Source: Symsagittifera roscoffensis
Taxonomy: Eukaryota > Xenacoelomorpha > Acoela > Convolutidae
NCBI RefSeq assembly: GCF_963678635.1
Contig: NC_087068.1
Coordinates: 48,937,724 to 49,001,723 of the forward strand
DNA length: 64,000 bases
Reading direction: 5' to 3'
The notes beneath the pieces were generated by a model that saw nothing but the letters and a program-made list of their open reading frames with translations, was not told the origin of the DNA and did no database searches. The position numbers and the translations under genes were made by a program. Numbering within the stretch: position 1 is the first letter of the stretch; each line of letters begins with the position of its first letter. Below, one piece after another: positions 30,844 to 45,800 of this stretch.

Positions 30844-33800
30844 GTTAGTTGTCATTTTACTGGTTTTGTATTTAAATCAGAATTATTAAGAGATCATCGT
30901 GTGCTAAGAAGTGCCACTGCAGCATCGTAAATTTGCCGCTCTCACAACCGCAGTTGATTTCAACATTTACCTTACAAACACAGTTAATTTTGACCTTTCC
31001 CTCTGAAGATTCGTCTCGGAACAAATTAACATCCTCCCTCTAAGCCGATTTGGTGTATGCTTTTTTAGGGCACTGCGTATTACCACGTGAAGTTGACTTG
31101 TACGCCGAGTAAAAGAGTGAAGTTGACCTTTACACCATTTCTTAACATTTGTTTTCTGCAAAATAGCAGTTTTTAATGTGCACTTCGTCGAATATTTAAT
31201 TAAGCGAAATTAAATTTTTCACTTCAAAAATCGAGTGCTTTTGTTTCGTCTAAATGGTAACATAATCAAACAATTATTGAATGTTAATGGTTTTTAGTAA
31301 GAATTAAAAATGTCCTGACAAAAAGAAACGCGTGTTTTCTGCCTTAGACTTAGCCATTTTAGTTGTATAACAGGAAGATCACTTAATTTTTACGCTTGCG
31401 ATAAGCAAGCGTTATCAAACTGGAATGTCAAGCGTTATCAAACTTTTTTCTAGTTAACTAGCTTAACAAAATCAATTGAATGACTTCACATGCTCTTCAG
31501 CTGACATGCTCAATTTCATGAAACTTGAAATTTAACTACCGGCTGAGTACTAGTTACTGCAGGGTAGTTTCAGGGGGACTTGAAACTTTTTGAAGTTTTT
31601 CACATAGTAAGTTTTTTATTCGTTCGACTGGTGTCTGCTCAAAAATTGTCGGCCTTGTTTCCGCTTCGTAAGTTTCGTCCAGTTGCTATTATGAATTTCA
31701 AATGTCTTTGGTTGGCCTGTTTGCCTAGTATTCATGTTTGATAAAAAAAAACTGGTATTATGATAGTGTAAGGGTTTTATATTTTATTTTTTTTGAGACG
31801 CTTTGGAAAGTTTTAATACTTTTTGCAAAAAAAAAATTATTTCTTTCCCAAAACCTTTTACCGAATTTCAAAAAAGAGTATACATAGAAAGACCGCCTGC
31901 ATTCTTGTGTGCCTGCATACTCCCCTGGTCTCTTTTTGTTGTCCCCTTTTTGTCTACAGTCTTCGAAAACGTCTGTGGGGGGAATATTTGACCGATATAT
32001 TTTTGACTGAAGCTCCCCCCAATAAAAGACGGATATGCCCAATTTTTTGCGCTTAAAATTATGGCACTAGGAATAGTCAAGTTTTTGATTTTTTACCGTT
32101 TTTTAAATCTTTTTAAATTTTCTTCTCAAAAACTAAGCCACGAAACCTGAGGTTGTGGGTTCAATGGAGAAAGCGGGTGGTGGGAAGCCCCGATGCATAA
32201 GTGGTGCCACTCACATTTTTTTACACAAAAAGTTATCGTCCTCGGAAAAGACAATTTTTTATTTTTTAAGCGTTTTTTTTTTCAAAATTCGTTGAATTTA
32301 AACAAGAAATATTCTTCTATATTTGAGGTTTTGAGTTCAACCCAAAGAACGGGTTGTGGGAAGCTCCTTTGCATAAGCTTTATGGCCATCTATTTTTCAC
32401 TTTGAAATTCGAAAGTTGAAGTTTTTTTCAAAACTAGTAAGTAAGTTTTTGTGTTTCCTTGCGTTCATTGACACTTTTCAAATTGTCTGTTGGCTATGTT
32501 CTTTTGAATCAAGGATGTTATCTATGGAGGTATGCATGTAGTCTTGTATGTTTCAGAGAGTATTACTTCAGTGTCGATAATCTCATGCGAGACTTTTTCC
32601 TGCGCCGAAAGATGGACGTGAAAGGCTACCTGCCAATATCTCTGCTAGCTTCGTTCCACAGGATCCAAGCACTCACTATGGAAACTAGCGAAATAATTGC
32701 GGCAATTGAAAATAGCAAAGAAATAGAACTAAGCGAGGACAAACTCTTCGTACGTAAACGGGTTGATCCAACTTCGTGGCCAATCAAAGATGAGCTCAAT
32801 CACGCCGACGAGTTGAATTTAGTCGGATATAGAAACGGAGACATGATTTTTGAACCGGATTTAAAGAATCTAGCTGCTGGGTTTTTTCCAGGTCCAGAAG
32901 TTGCGCCAGTGATTATAAGCGATGCCATGTATGATGAAGATACGCAGGACGAAGAATCGGAGTTCAAAAGTAACATCAAATCAAGCTCTGGAAAAGATCT
33001 GAACTCTAATAATATAGATGTCGAACATTCGATTTTTAAGAGTCTTATAAACGTTCCGGAGTTCATCCCCAAATTCGCGGCGCCAGAAGAGCAAGTGTCG
33101 TCCAGTGCGCCCAAAGCAGACGACGGGAAGACGACACCTTCAGATAGGCAGTCGAGAACAACCGCGGTTGAGTTGACAGTACCGCTGACCCCTGGACTGT
33201 CAAGTAGTGCCCCCGAATCTACCTCTGCGTGGTGCGAGGTTAGAAAAGGACGCTACAGAAGTGACTCTAATGACAAGGAGGCGCCAAACAAACACTCCAC
33301 GTCAAAGGTAAATGAGCTTTTGATTTGATAAAATCGTGTGGCTTTAAAATGCGAAGTCATGTTTTCGTTCAGTGAAAGCCTGCGTTTGTTCAGTGATTAA
33401 GGTTCAATGAGCGTAGTGAAGACTCTTATATAGGTCCTGTTGTTATTTTTTTGATTTTTTAGGCAAATTCTTAAATTTGTTCACGCTCAAATTTGGTTTT
33501 TCGCGGTTTGACTTTTAAGTCAAGTTCATTTCCTTGGTTACAAGGAAGGCCAACGCCACTATCGAAAAACGTGACCGACTTCTAACTTCGAAAATTGAAT
33601 TTGCTTATCAGATTTCCCAGCGAAATAAAAAAAAATTTATCGATCCAGTTTTCTCAAATTAGGTTAATTTTATTTTAAAAAAAAAGTGTCAATCATAAAT
33701 GTTTTTGACAGTTAAAGAGCTGTAAGGGCCGTTCATTTTTTTTTGTAATTCCAAAGATAAAGTTTTTTAAAAATGTCCGTGTTTTTTCTATTTCATTGCG

Positions 33801-36800
33801 TTCATCGACTCTTTTTCAACTGTTGGCTATGTTTTTTGTTCACACATGTTAATTCTAGGAAGATGAAACGTTTTAGGAAATACATTTTATAACAATTTTG
33901 AAAGGCTGCTTGCAGAAATAAACACTTCACGATGAGATCAAAACACACAAGGGTCATATTGAATTTGTTTTGTCAGCTAAATTAGAAATGGGCAATGATC
34001 AGCATTTCAAATAGATTACTATTTGCACAAGCAATGCTTGTGTTATAGTATGAACTATCTTTTTTTTCCAATCTAAGTCGCAAATATTGTTGCGATAAAG
34101 AGTGTTCATTTTGATCAATAACCAGTTATTAAGTACAGCCAAAGCTAAGGATTTAACACAGACTGATATTGTTCCGACTTTCGTATCGAAAGTTACGGAA
34201 TAATTGTGCTCGGGGGTGGTTTTTTTCTTCAGACAAATTTTGAATTTTTAACTAGCCATTTTCGACGGGATTTTTAAAAAAATCATTCAAAAAGTATTGT
34301 TGTCCTGAGCTTGAATTTGGAAAAATGTTTCACCTGTGATCATTTTTCGTAAAGTTATGCGGGTTTAAAAATAGCTATTTTGGCAATTTGGGACAATTAA
34401 CGCGCGATATATTTCGCGCTATTAACGCGTAAGCGGAGATTTAATCCGTCATAGAAATCGTTGCAAATTGGTCGAAGGAAGCTTAGTTGCCGTAATTGAT
34501 TTTTGATTTGTTAATAGGAGCAAAGCTCATCACTTTGTACTTAATATGGCGTGTGGGGGGATGATTTTCACAAAAAAAAAATCTCAAATTTAAAAAAGTT
34601 TCATTTTTTTGTTACATTTAATTTTTCAGGTTATTACTGCTCCATAGATTGCTCTATAAGTTGAGGCGTGTCAATTAGTATGTTTCTTCTTTTTTCAAAT
34701 TGACTGGTACTGCTAATGCGTCATAATTGGCGTGTGTCACTTAAGAATATTTGTAGACTCAAAGTTTTACTCATTCAGTTTTCACATAAGCGTTATCGGT
34801 CATATTTTTGCTTGTGTATGCCAAGTGCAACTTTGCCTCTGTGTTCAAAAATTGTATTGGAGATTTTTGAGATCAGCGATGATCACACAGGCAACTCTTT
34901 GCTATAAGAACCAGCAGACTTTTTCCAGTATCAGTTGCGCTTTTTTGTTTTAACTTTTGATTCGATTTAATTGCTATTCGAATTTCCTAGCTGACCCAGA
35001 TTTCTTTTATATGATTTAGTTTTATGAAAAAATGTCAATCGTAACAGATTCCTAAAATTCAAGGAGCTGTAAATTTTTTTAAATGAAGCTCAAATTTTTT
35101 AGCCTAGGCAATAATCTTATATAGGTCTTCGTTCCTGGTAATCTTTTTGTTTTGCTTCGGGAAAAAGTCGTAAAGTTTGAATTTCGCGGTTTTTCTTTTG
35201 GTGCCTTAAGCTATAAGGAAGGGAAACTGCACTATCGGACAGCAAAAGTGTAAAAGCGACAAAAATCTGATCGACTTTAGTTTTGAAAGTAGATTTTTAT
35301 TTCAAAATTCCCAGTGTAAGAAAATTTTGACTTAATGATCCAGTTTTCTCAAATTTAGTTAGTTTCATCCAAAAAGTTCCAATCATAAATTGTTTCAATA
35401 AATCAGAGAGCTTGAAGAGCATCTATTTTTTTCTGGAAAACTCAAAAGTTGAGATTGTTTCAAAAAACAAGTAAGTATTTTTTCTGTTTACTTGTGTATG
35501 CCAAGTGCTACTTTGCCTCTGTGTTCAAAAATTGTATTGGAGATTTTTGAGATCAGCGATGATCACACAGGTAAGAACCAGCAGACTTTTTCCAGTATCA
35601 GTTGCGCTTTTTTGTTTTAACTTTTGATTCGATTTAATTGCTATTCGAATTTCCTAGCTGACCCAGATTTCTTCTATATGATTTAGTTTTATGCTAAAGT
35701 GTCAATCGTAACAGATTCTTAAAATTCAAGGAGCTGTAAATTTTTTTAAATGAAGCTCAAATTTTTTAGCCTAGGCAATAATCTCATATAGGTCTTCGTT
35801 CCTGGTAATCTTTTTGTTTTGCTTCGGGAAAAAGTCGTAAAGTTTGAGTTTCGCGGTTTTTCTTTTGGTGCCTTAAGCTATAAGGAAGGGAAACTGCACT
35901 ATCGGACAGCAAAAGTGTAAAAGCGACAAAAATCTGATCGACTTTAGTTTTGAAAGTAGATTTTTATTTCAAAGTTCCCAGTGTAAGAAAATTTTGACTT
36001 AATGATCCAGTTTTCTCAAATTTAGTTAGTTTCATCCAAAAAGTTCCAATCATAAATTGTTTCAATAAACCAGAGAGCTTGAAGAGCATCTATTTTTTTC
36101 TGGAAAACTCAAAAGTTGAGATTGTTTCAAAAAACAAGTAAGTATTTTTTCTGTTTACTTGCGTTCATTGATTCTTTTCCAACTCTCTGCTGGCTATGCC
36201 TTTTTCATAAATTGACACACAACATTTTTTTCTAATTCCTTGCGTTCATTGATTCTTTTTCAAATGTCTATTGGCTATGTTTTTTGTTTGACAAGTATAC
36301 TCTTAGGAAGAAGAAACGTTTTAGAAATTCGATGACGTAACTATTTTCGAAAGTGATAACTTCTTCTGCCGAGATCAAAATGCAACATGGTCATATTGCA
36401 TTTGATTTGTCAGCTAAATAGAAAATTGCAAGGATCAGCATTTCAAAAAGGTCGCCAGTACAAAAATTGTGTTCGAGAAATTTGAGATCAGCAGTGATTA
36501 CACAGGTAACTCTTGGTCTTAAGCCTCAACACTCTTTTTCCAATATCAGTTGCGTTTTTTATTGTCTGTGGCAATCCAAATAACACGAGCTGTATCTAAA
36601 TAAATAAAATGGATACAATACTAATTGTATTTCACATACAGTCTGGTCTCGTGGCTGTATTGTTAAAGTATGTGACTCTGAATCCTCAGTTATCTGGTTC
36701 GAATATCGTGCTTCGGGATTCATTTGCGTTTCCAAGGCTTAGTTAATTTAAAGAATAGTTCTGTGAACTGAAGGTGGTTTTTTGTTCATGCTCAGATTTT

Positions 36801-39800
36801 GTTCATGCTCAATTGGATGATTTTTAAATTCGATTCGAATTAATTGCTAAAAAGCAGACAAAAGTACAAGTGTTGCGAAAAATATGATTGACGTTAGTTT
36901 CGAAAATGTTTTATTTCGTAGCTGACCCATAAATCTCAAAAGATTCTTGAAGCTCAAGGAGCTGTAAAAAATCTAATATATTTTCGAAGATTGATTTTTT
37001 TAAGAAGTTTCCCCTTTAAGATTCATGAACGTAGTGAATAATCTCAAATAGGCCTTCGTTCTAGGTGTTTTTTTTTCTGGAAAAAATAGGAACGTTTGAG
37101 TTTCGCAGTTTGACTTAAGATTTCCAAAGCTATAAGAAAAGGAAACTTCGCTATCGTACAGCAAAATTGAAATGATCACAAAAAATGTGACCAACTTCGA
37201 GTTTTGATAGTAGATTTTAATTTTCAGATTTGCCAGCATGAAAAAAAACTACTAAGTTATCCAGTTGCCTCAAATTGGTTCATTTTCATCAAAAAAGTGT
37301 CAATCATAAATTGTTCTACAAACTCGAAGAGCTTTAAGGCCATGTTTTCGAAAACTGATGTTTTGTTAAAAAAAAAAACAAGTGTGTTTTGCTGCATTCC
37401 TTGCCTTTATTGATTCTTTCGAACTGTCTGTTGGTTGTTTGGTCTATGGATGACACTTTGACTGTCTCTTCGCTATGTTTTATGGCTTCAAACATCGCAG
37501 TTTCTTCGTTTTGATTTGAATTTTTTTATGATGATGGTGTTGGCTATTCCTAAAAGCTTTTGAAGTTTTCCTGTGCATCTGTGTTTAAGAACGTCAAGAT
37601 TAAGGTTGATGTCGAACTTTTCCCTATTTTCATTATAGTTGTGAACTCTTCTGAATTATGAACTGCTGTTTGATGTTGTTGTTTTAAACCACGAGGGGGC
37701 GCTTCCGGCATGCTCAAACCAAGGCCCATTAAGGTGACAACTTTGATTGGTTGAAACTGCAAGTCTATTGGGGTTTAAAGTATTGTTCTGGGAATAGTTA
37801 CAAAGAAGGAGGTATGGGGAAGGTTAATTTGGGCGAACGTTTGTCATTTAGGTTAAGGTAAATATTGAGGAAGGGATAGGTTTCTCCTAGTAGGACGAGG
37901 AAGGGATTCTTCGGCGGGGAAGCTTCCAGGTGGTCCGAGAGGCCAAAATTTTGGGAGTTGTGCATTCGATATGGCCTGCCTGACTCGATATTTGTATATG
38001 TGGATTTGAAGTTATTGAAAATTGTTAAAGATAATAGAACTTCTTTCAGATAAGATAGTATCTATTTCGCGGGCGTATAAGTCAAGCAGCCAAGGGCGAA
38101 CATTCCGGGGAAGGGGTTTGGGATGATAGTGATGAAAATAGTAGCAGATTTTTTTGAACAAAAGATTTCAAGCCAAACTGCGGTGCAAGTAGATGATAAT
38201 CGTGGTCCACATTGAAAAGTTTACATTCTGAGTGTAAATGTTTTGTTGCGATAATCTTTGAACACCCTGTTATCACGCTGAGAATAGAATTTTTAACAGT
38301 TTGCAGTTTGTTCAGAGTTGTTATACTGGCAGAGTGGGACCAGGCAGTGCTGGCATTATCTAAAAGTGATCTCTCCAAAGCTTTAAAAGTAACCAGTAAA
38401 TTTTCGTGGTCTGGCCCCAGCAAGTCCTAGATAGAACCTTCAGGATCAATATCCTGCGCGCGGCTTTTCTGAGTGTTGTCTGGCTATGTTCCGTGAAAAT
38501 TAGATTGGGTGTAAGTCGTCCTTGTAGGACTGTAGTTTTACATCGGGGGTGATAGTGGAGTGTCATGGACTTATAAATTATGTCAAAATTGTAGGGGATA
38601 AAATTGAGCCTTATGTGACGCCTCCACGAAAAATCCATGGTTTTGACAAGGCGTCCTTGAGCATAGTTTTTGATTGACGCGCACTCAGGTAGTTTGACAA
38701 CCACTTAATTAGGCTTTTCGGTACGCTCTTGCTATGAAAGAGATCCAGGTGAGCAATGTTTGATTGTGTGGAAAGCTTTTGATAAATCAAGTCTGGCCAG
38801 GTCCGTCCTATTTGGGGGCCTTTGTTAGTTAGAACCGTCGCTGAAAAAAAAAACAATTCAAGATTGGAAAGTGCCGTGGTGATTGAATTCATCGGGTGAA
38901 CGGCCTGTTGATGATCAGTTTTGGGTAAGAACTTGGGAAGGATCGGAGGGATCAAAGATTCAAAAATTGCTGCAATTTAATGACCGGATAGTTTTCAGAA
39001 CTTACTTGACGACGTGTGGTTAGTAAAAGTCTAGAAGAATTGTTGTTTTTTTAGTTTATCAAAGAGTTTAGTTAAGAAGCCATGCCAAAGCACTTAAACC
39101 TTAAATAAAGTGTCGGATGGGTTAAAAAGTCGTTTTTCATGTTTTTTTTGGACAAGTTTTTTTGTTTCCTTGTTAAGGGCTGAAGCAAAACAACAATGCC
39201 GGCCAGCGGGAAAGTTGTGACGTGTTGCAGCAAGTATATTTTTGCGAAAAGCCTGTTCTGCGATCTCAACATCATGCTGCAATAGTTTTTTTTGGTTTAA
39301 CTGGCTCATTTTCTATGTTTAAACAGCGCAGTTTGCCTTATGAAAATTAATAAAATTTTTGCACTGAGCGAACGGTTTGTCTTCTGCAATTGGGGGGTGA
39401 ATGAAAATCGATTGTGCGAGCTTAGCTTCAAATTTGTTTGCCATGAATTGCTTCATAAAATAGACGGCGAGGCCAGGGAAAGATATTGGAACGATGCTGG
39501 CGTGTACTATCAGAAGAGAGCCTAATTTAATGATCGTCCTTTAGTGAGGTCAACGTAGATTCAATTATTTCGGCTTTGAGTCTGGCCCCTCGTTGCTTCT
39601 CGGGATATTGGAGTATCAGAGAGGTGGTGTGATTTGTTAACACGGAGGAATATACTTCTCCTCAGAGCTGTAATTGAGGTTCTAAAATCTCTGGGTCAGC
39701 TAAAGCGGGGAGAGATGAAGAAATTTGTGATACGGATATTATTGTTGCTTGCATTTTCTTGTACTCATTGCGCCTCCAAAATTCCGTTTTCACTACTTCT

Positions 39801-42800
39801 AGTGCTTTGTATAGAAGGGAAATTGTGACTAGCAATAACGAGTCGACTTCCTTCTCCAGTATGGTCTTTTCTAAAAGTTGTGAAGTTTGGGCCCAGAAAG
39901 GGAGTGCTATTTTTTGTTAAATTGTTACTTGAAAAACAGTGATGTAGATATGGTGCTATCACATTATTGCTTCAATTTTCGGTGCTTCTCCAGAGGTAAC
40001 ATTGCAATTTAGTTGCAGAATAATTAGGGACTTGGTAGAGAGGGGTTTCATTGTAGTAGGGCAGAAATTCGGAGTTTGTTTGTTTACAGGGGGGGGGGGG
40101 GGGTTTGGGTTGATCACTGGGTTAGTTTTTGGAGGGGGATTTGTTACGGGCAGACGAGTAAGATCAGTGTAATAAGTCACAGGAGCGCTCAGTATATAAT
40201 ATTCAATTTTTGAGAGACAATTAAAATCTCTATTGTTCTCTTTGTGCTTTTTAAGACCGCTGCCTTTAAAATGGATCCAACCATATGCGTGGCACAAGAC
40301 GCTGGCTTGGGCCCGTAATTTGTTTTTTTTTGTCTAGGGGAGCAGGGAAAGGGACCACGGTTAAGGTTTATTGCGGCATGAAAGAGTAGGATTCAAAATA
40401 TATAAACGGAGCTACCCGACCGACTTAGGAAGCACCGAAACTAAAACGCGGAAAGAGCATGCTTTCCGCGCACCCCTGTATGGAGCGGGTAAGGTAGTGC
40501 CATTTGCGGCTGTAAGAAAAGCGCGTCGGGTCCAATTTTTGAAGACGGCTCTGAGCCCAAGTGCTGCTTGATATCATCCTGTGACTTTTACTGTTTTGGT
40601 CTGCATTTTAAGCTAAAGCAGTAGAAATAGGCTATAAATAATCTTCTCAGTACTACTCTTCTTTTTAGACAATTTTTGGGCAGGGTTGTTTCAAAACAGG
40701 GCGAAGACCATGTTTTGAGTCAGAAGTATAAAGGAATTACTGAATAAATATGCGTTGCTACGATCGAGCTTCTGATCTTATGGGTTATCGCTCCCAAGGC
40801 AGTTGGTAAAAGACCTGACCAATTCCACCGTTTTTTGTGGAAATTCAAATGACGAGAGTGCAGAAGACGGTTGTGGAAATGAGTGTTTCTAATTTGTTAT
40901 ATATACAATTTGTTGTAAAACTATTGTTTTTTAGCAATTGACAAAGTGAAACGAGATATTGCATTGAGCAGAGAAATGAAAATAAAGCGCAAAATGGGTT
41001 TTTAAAAAGTACATTGATTTTTTAAGTAACATCGGGTTTGCTGACACGGCTCAGAAATAAATGATAAAAACTACGTAGACTCAATCAACTTTTCTGGACA
41101 TGATTTTCAAAGACACGCAATAATGCAGTGTATACTTAGGAATCCTAATTTACAGAGCAGTTTTTCAAGCAATTTTAAAATAAAGTTTTCCAATTCTGAA
41201 AAGTATTGCTTCAGGACGGTAGCAATGCAGTATATATTGGACAGACTAACCACCCGAGTAAGCACGGGAAGAAGAAGCACAGGAGCTCCAAGGGAGCAAC
41301 TACTGCCTCGGGGGGAGGGGGAGACGCTGTTGCGGGGGCAGTGGGACCCGTAGGTGCTGACGGTATCGAAGAGTTGGAGTTCCAGTTTGACGAGGAAATT
41401 GCGGCGCCTGCCAAAATCAACACTTTCTCTGCTAACATGTACGGTCTTTTACTCTTTATCACTATGATAATTATTGCTCTGAATTTTGTAAAAGATTCAC
41501 AAAGGTTATCCTTTATTGAAGGATTTGAGTGATGTTTGCTAGTTCGAAATTATTCAAAAATTATACGATAAAATACGTCTGATGTTAGCATAATTTGGAA
41601 AGTTTACCTACGATTTTTTTTTCCAGCGAATGGTAGTATAGTTGTTTCGCTTTGCTGGGCACATTAATATGACTGTTTCATGTTTATCTTGCACAATTCG
41701 CCTCGTTTTTTCATTTAATAAGCAATCGAACAGTTTTTGTCTTGCATTTTAGCTCGAAGGCCGAAACTAGGTCGGAGAGCGGGTGCTCTCAGAGCGACGA
41801 CTTCGTCGACTCAGACGTGAACAAACTGCTGATCGTGACTCAAGACAAGGGCGTGGTTTCCGGTGGAACTTCCGCAGGTGGAGGAGGGGGCGGCGGAAAC
41901 TCCCAGTTCGTTTCTACTTCCCAGCAGCCTTCTTATGTGCGTAAACACATGGGCTATGATAGGATCAGTGGGGCAATCGGGGGAGGGGTTCCATCTCGGG
42001 CGAAGGTTATGAGCGCCTGGGCGGAAGTGATCAATGAGGGGCTGTATTACTACGAACAGGAGCTGAGACATGATGACGATGATTACTCCATACACCATTA
42101 TGTAAGTGGAAACTAACCTGTATAGCAATGCTGGTTCAATATTGGAAAACTGAACAGGATTTATTATCATGTCTAGATCGTAATAAGTTATTAATGAAGC
42201 ATGTGAATAGTCGTGTGGTAATTTCTGGACCATAACTTAATTACCAGTACATTAACACCGTTGATGCATGTTTAATTCATCAGATGAACCGAATAAATTT
42301 TTTCGTTTCAAAACCAGTACAATAGTAAAACAACTCCAATTAAGAAATTTTCAAACTCAGTATATTTCGCATATTTTTTTTAATTCATAATTTATACACA
42401 AATGGGTTTTTTACTTTCCAATTTATTACATGCAAAGTTAGTGTGGTTGTCTTTAGTTAATTCCATTCCAAGTTATTACATCCAAAATTTAGGTTTTTAT
42501 TGAATTTTGAAGCTCCCTTTTGCGGCTTTCTCGTTTGTTCTTTGGTTTCTATAAGTCCCGTTGAGTATATTTATTGTCAAAAACTCATTAGTTTTTTTTT
42601 CTCTTTTTGACCCTTTAAAAGTTTCTTCTTAGCGTGTTTCACTCGTTTTTGCGAAGTCAGATGGGCAATGTGTCTTAAATTCAAAAAATAGACTTTTTCT
42701 AGCAAAAAAAAATTGTGTAATAACATCACTGAATCCCCCCGCCCAATGGATTCATTTGACAATTCAAAATTCGAGTTGAAATGGAAAGTGCGAAAGCCAG

Positions 42801-45800
42801 TGATACAAACAATTAAATGCCCTTCGTGTGCAATTAGCAGCTGCTCGATTAGGAAACAAAAGCATATGGCAAATTTATCTCTAGGCTTATTGCTTAATTC
42901 GCAGCAAAATTTGTTTGATGATAAATCGTCGGTTAAATTTCTGCAAGATATGGGATTCTTATTTATCCTAGGATGTAATAAATTTGCCATATACTTTTGT
43001 TTCCTATTGGAGCAGCTGCTAATTGCACGCGAGTGTTATTTAATTGTTTGTTTGACTCGCTTTCGCACTTTGAATTTCAACACGAAATTTGAATTGTCAA
43101 ATATAGCCATTTAGGGGGGTATAACAGAAAAGGAGTGCGGTCTGTATTTAGACAACCGCGTGTTCATACTCGTCAGTAAGCAGATAAATCCCTTATTAAC
43201 CAATCAGAATCGAGATGAGAAAATAAATTTACGCAATAATTAATTATTAATTATTCATTTCTTCCTTGTCTCGATTCTGATTGGTTTACAGTATTTGTCT
43301 ACTTACTGACAAGTCTGACTACGCGGTTGTCTAAATACTGCTATCTAACCAATAGAAAAGGCCCTCTTTTTAGCAGATTAACAGTTCTTTTAAAAATCCG
43401 TTCTATTCGAAATTTGTTTTTTTTTTCGTTGGCTGTAAATTTTGCATTCGCTTGTGTAATTTGGCATGTTTATCTCAAAATGAACTTAATTCAAAGCAAT
43501 TCGAAACAACTATATTTTTCGTAAAACTTGGTCTAGTGGTAAAGCGCGAGCCTTGGAGTGCTGGGTATCGAGCCCGACCGGACGTTATTTTTTCGATGCA
43601 TAGAATTTGATTTTTTTTTCGGATAAAACCAAGTGTCCGACTATTGCTTGTGTGCTATTTTTCTGGATCGAGTATCGGCTCAAGAATTGTCGACTTCGTC
43701 ACGGCTTCGTAAGTTTTGTTTCGATGCTTTTTCATCTACAGTTGTCTTATTCGGCATATTTTGCTTACATCGAATTTTATTCAAGACCAAGATATGAACG
43801 TTTTGGTAGATATGGTTTTTCTCGGCGTTTTTCAAAATTTATTTCGACTTAGCGGCTTTCGTCTCAGTATAAGTCAGCTGGTTTGAATTGTTTTGCTTGT
43901 GTTGAATCTTGATAGGTGAAAAGCTCCGCTTCGTCTCTGGGTTCAAAAACTGCAAATCTTAATTGATTATTGAAATTCAAAAAGCTTCGATATACTTTGT
44001 GTTGAGTATTAATGAACAATTTTTTTAAAATGTATTTCAAGATCTCTAATTTGCCAGGCCTGTATGTGATGATAATTCACTGGTTTGAATTTTCAAAGCA
44101 GCTCGGCCTAAATAACTTGGCTGCGGGTGGCGGTGGCTATCATGCGATAGCACCCGGTTGTTCGTCCTTCGCTGACCTCTCAGCTCTGTACTATAACTCA
44201 ATCTGCCATCCACCAACAATGTACCATCATTCTAACCGCAATAGTATCACTACAACTGCTGCTGCTAATTTGGCAGCCTTGTCGTCTTCAGCATATTTCA
44301 ATAACTCTGAGCTTTCTGGAGGTGGAACCTCTTACATGTCAGCCCAACCGACCTTGACCCCAAATTCTCCAGTCGCAATGGGCCACTTCGCCTATGAAGA
44401 CTACGAGGAAATATACCCAGCGGTACACAATTGTAACTGCATGTATGATTAATGTTAAACGAGATTTAAAGATCTCTAATGTATCCTTTGGTTCACGACA
44501 ATTTAAACAAGAATGTGAGATGACAAATTGTGGCTAAATTTTCAAAAATTGTATTTAATTTTGTTCAAGACATGTAGTGTGTAAATGGCTTATTTTTACT
44601 TAAATCGGGTGTCACACATTTTAAAAGAATAGCATTGAGAGGACATATTTTTTCAATTTTGCATGTGTTGGTGATTTTTTCAGGGAATTGTTTTGAAAAT
44701 TTTTTCTGGGTCTGCGGATGCTCTTTTACAAAAACACGTTTTTGTTTTGGACAAGTTAAATTCGGTCAGTAGACTCTTTTTTTCAAGTTTTTGATTTTTT
44801 CAGTATGAGTTTTTTGGATTAGATATGAGTAAACCGAAGTTTTCAACTATTTTATGGAATTTCATTAAAAGTTGTTGTACTGCAGACAGTTTTATACTCC
44901 TAAGTAATTTTTTGACCGTTTTTATCTGCATCCCAAAGGTATCAATGGTCGACCTGAGTTCGTTTTAAAATATAAACAAGATCTTTTTTCGTGAAAGTAT
45001 ACGGTATACGGGGCTTGCAAAGTGCCATTTGCAATAAATAATACTCGATATGGGTAGCAGTTATCAATTAGCTCGTAGCTAGCCAATTGAGCCAATTCCT
45101 AAATTGTTTCAGATTGTCTTCAGTAAGATTATTAGTCTATAAAATCTGTATCACGTGCGAATGTTTTTAAAAAACGTTAAAAAATCTTTCAGGCTTTCAA
45201 ACTTACACGAGTGAGGCTTCGTGCTAAGTCTCAATAATTCGTATGTTCACTCTCGTAATTTTTTGCTCAATTTTAAATCTTTGATAAGACTGCATTTGCT
45301 AAAGGGCAGTACAATTCGAAAATCGGAAAAGAATTGCCGTTAAATTCGTTATTCTCAATTTGTTGTTTTTTTTCAAAAGCTTCTAAGCTTCTTGTTTTTG
45401 TTAAAAGTTATGTAATTTTGAAGTGGCATGAGCGAAGAGAAAAGCTTGTTTCGGTCCTCCCTTTTTCTCGGTTTGATTTTTTCTAAGTTCAGTTCAAATT
45501 TGGCTGCAAAAAGAAGGCAAATTTTGCTTTTCGCTACCGAAAAGGCAAATGGCGGGAAGAAGCGTGAATAATTTTAAGTATAGAAAAAATACCTATTCGT
45601 CCAGTTTTCTCAAATTGGGTTATTGCCAATAATAAAATGTTCTTGTAATTCGAAGAACTTAAACGTGATTAATTTTTTCTTCGAAAGTTGAAAAATATTT
45701 TTAAAAGGTGTTTAGGTTTCGTTGAGGTCATTAACACTTTTCTAACTTTCTGTTGGCTTTGTTTTTTATCATTAAAAGGCCCGTGTGTATCTATCTATGA

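Larger units (their letters stand above)
33308..37529. other. LARP1 intron, repeat-filled part
   Basis: Holds at least four copies of the high-copy repeat (33405-33840, 35095-35490, 35770-36200, 37010-37450), a 680-bp tandem duplication and a SINE-like module (36645-36716). No exon recognised. Phase agrees directly between the exons at 33307 and 41215. Confidence 0.6.
42102..44098. other. LARP1 intron
   Basis: Contains the two MITEs, a tRNA-like module (43522-43584) followed by sequence ending in an AGCTCCGCTTCGTCTCTG hairpin-like tail (about 43921), and otherwise no recognised features. Confidence 0.5.

Noticed and set aside
40371..40571. 66-codon + strand frame before the LARP1 exon at 41215
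   Set aside because: No similarity to LARP1, no splice sites in phase, and it probably lies in the 5' part of the antisense LINE C.
41123..41353. Alternative reading frame over the LARP1 exon at 41215
   Set aside because: It does not match LARP1 and its phase conflicts with both neighbouring exons.
42577..43114. Two ~135-codon frames, one per strand
   Set aside because: They mirror each other because the region is a palindromic MITE.
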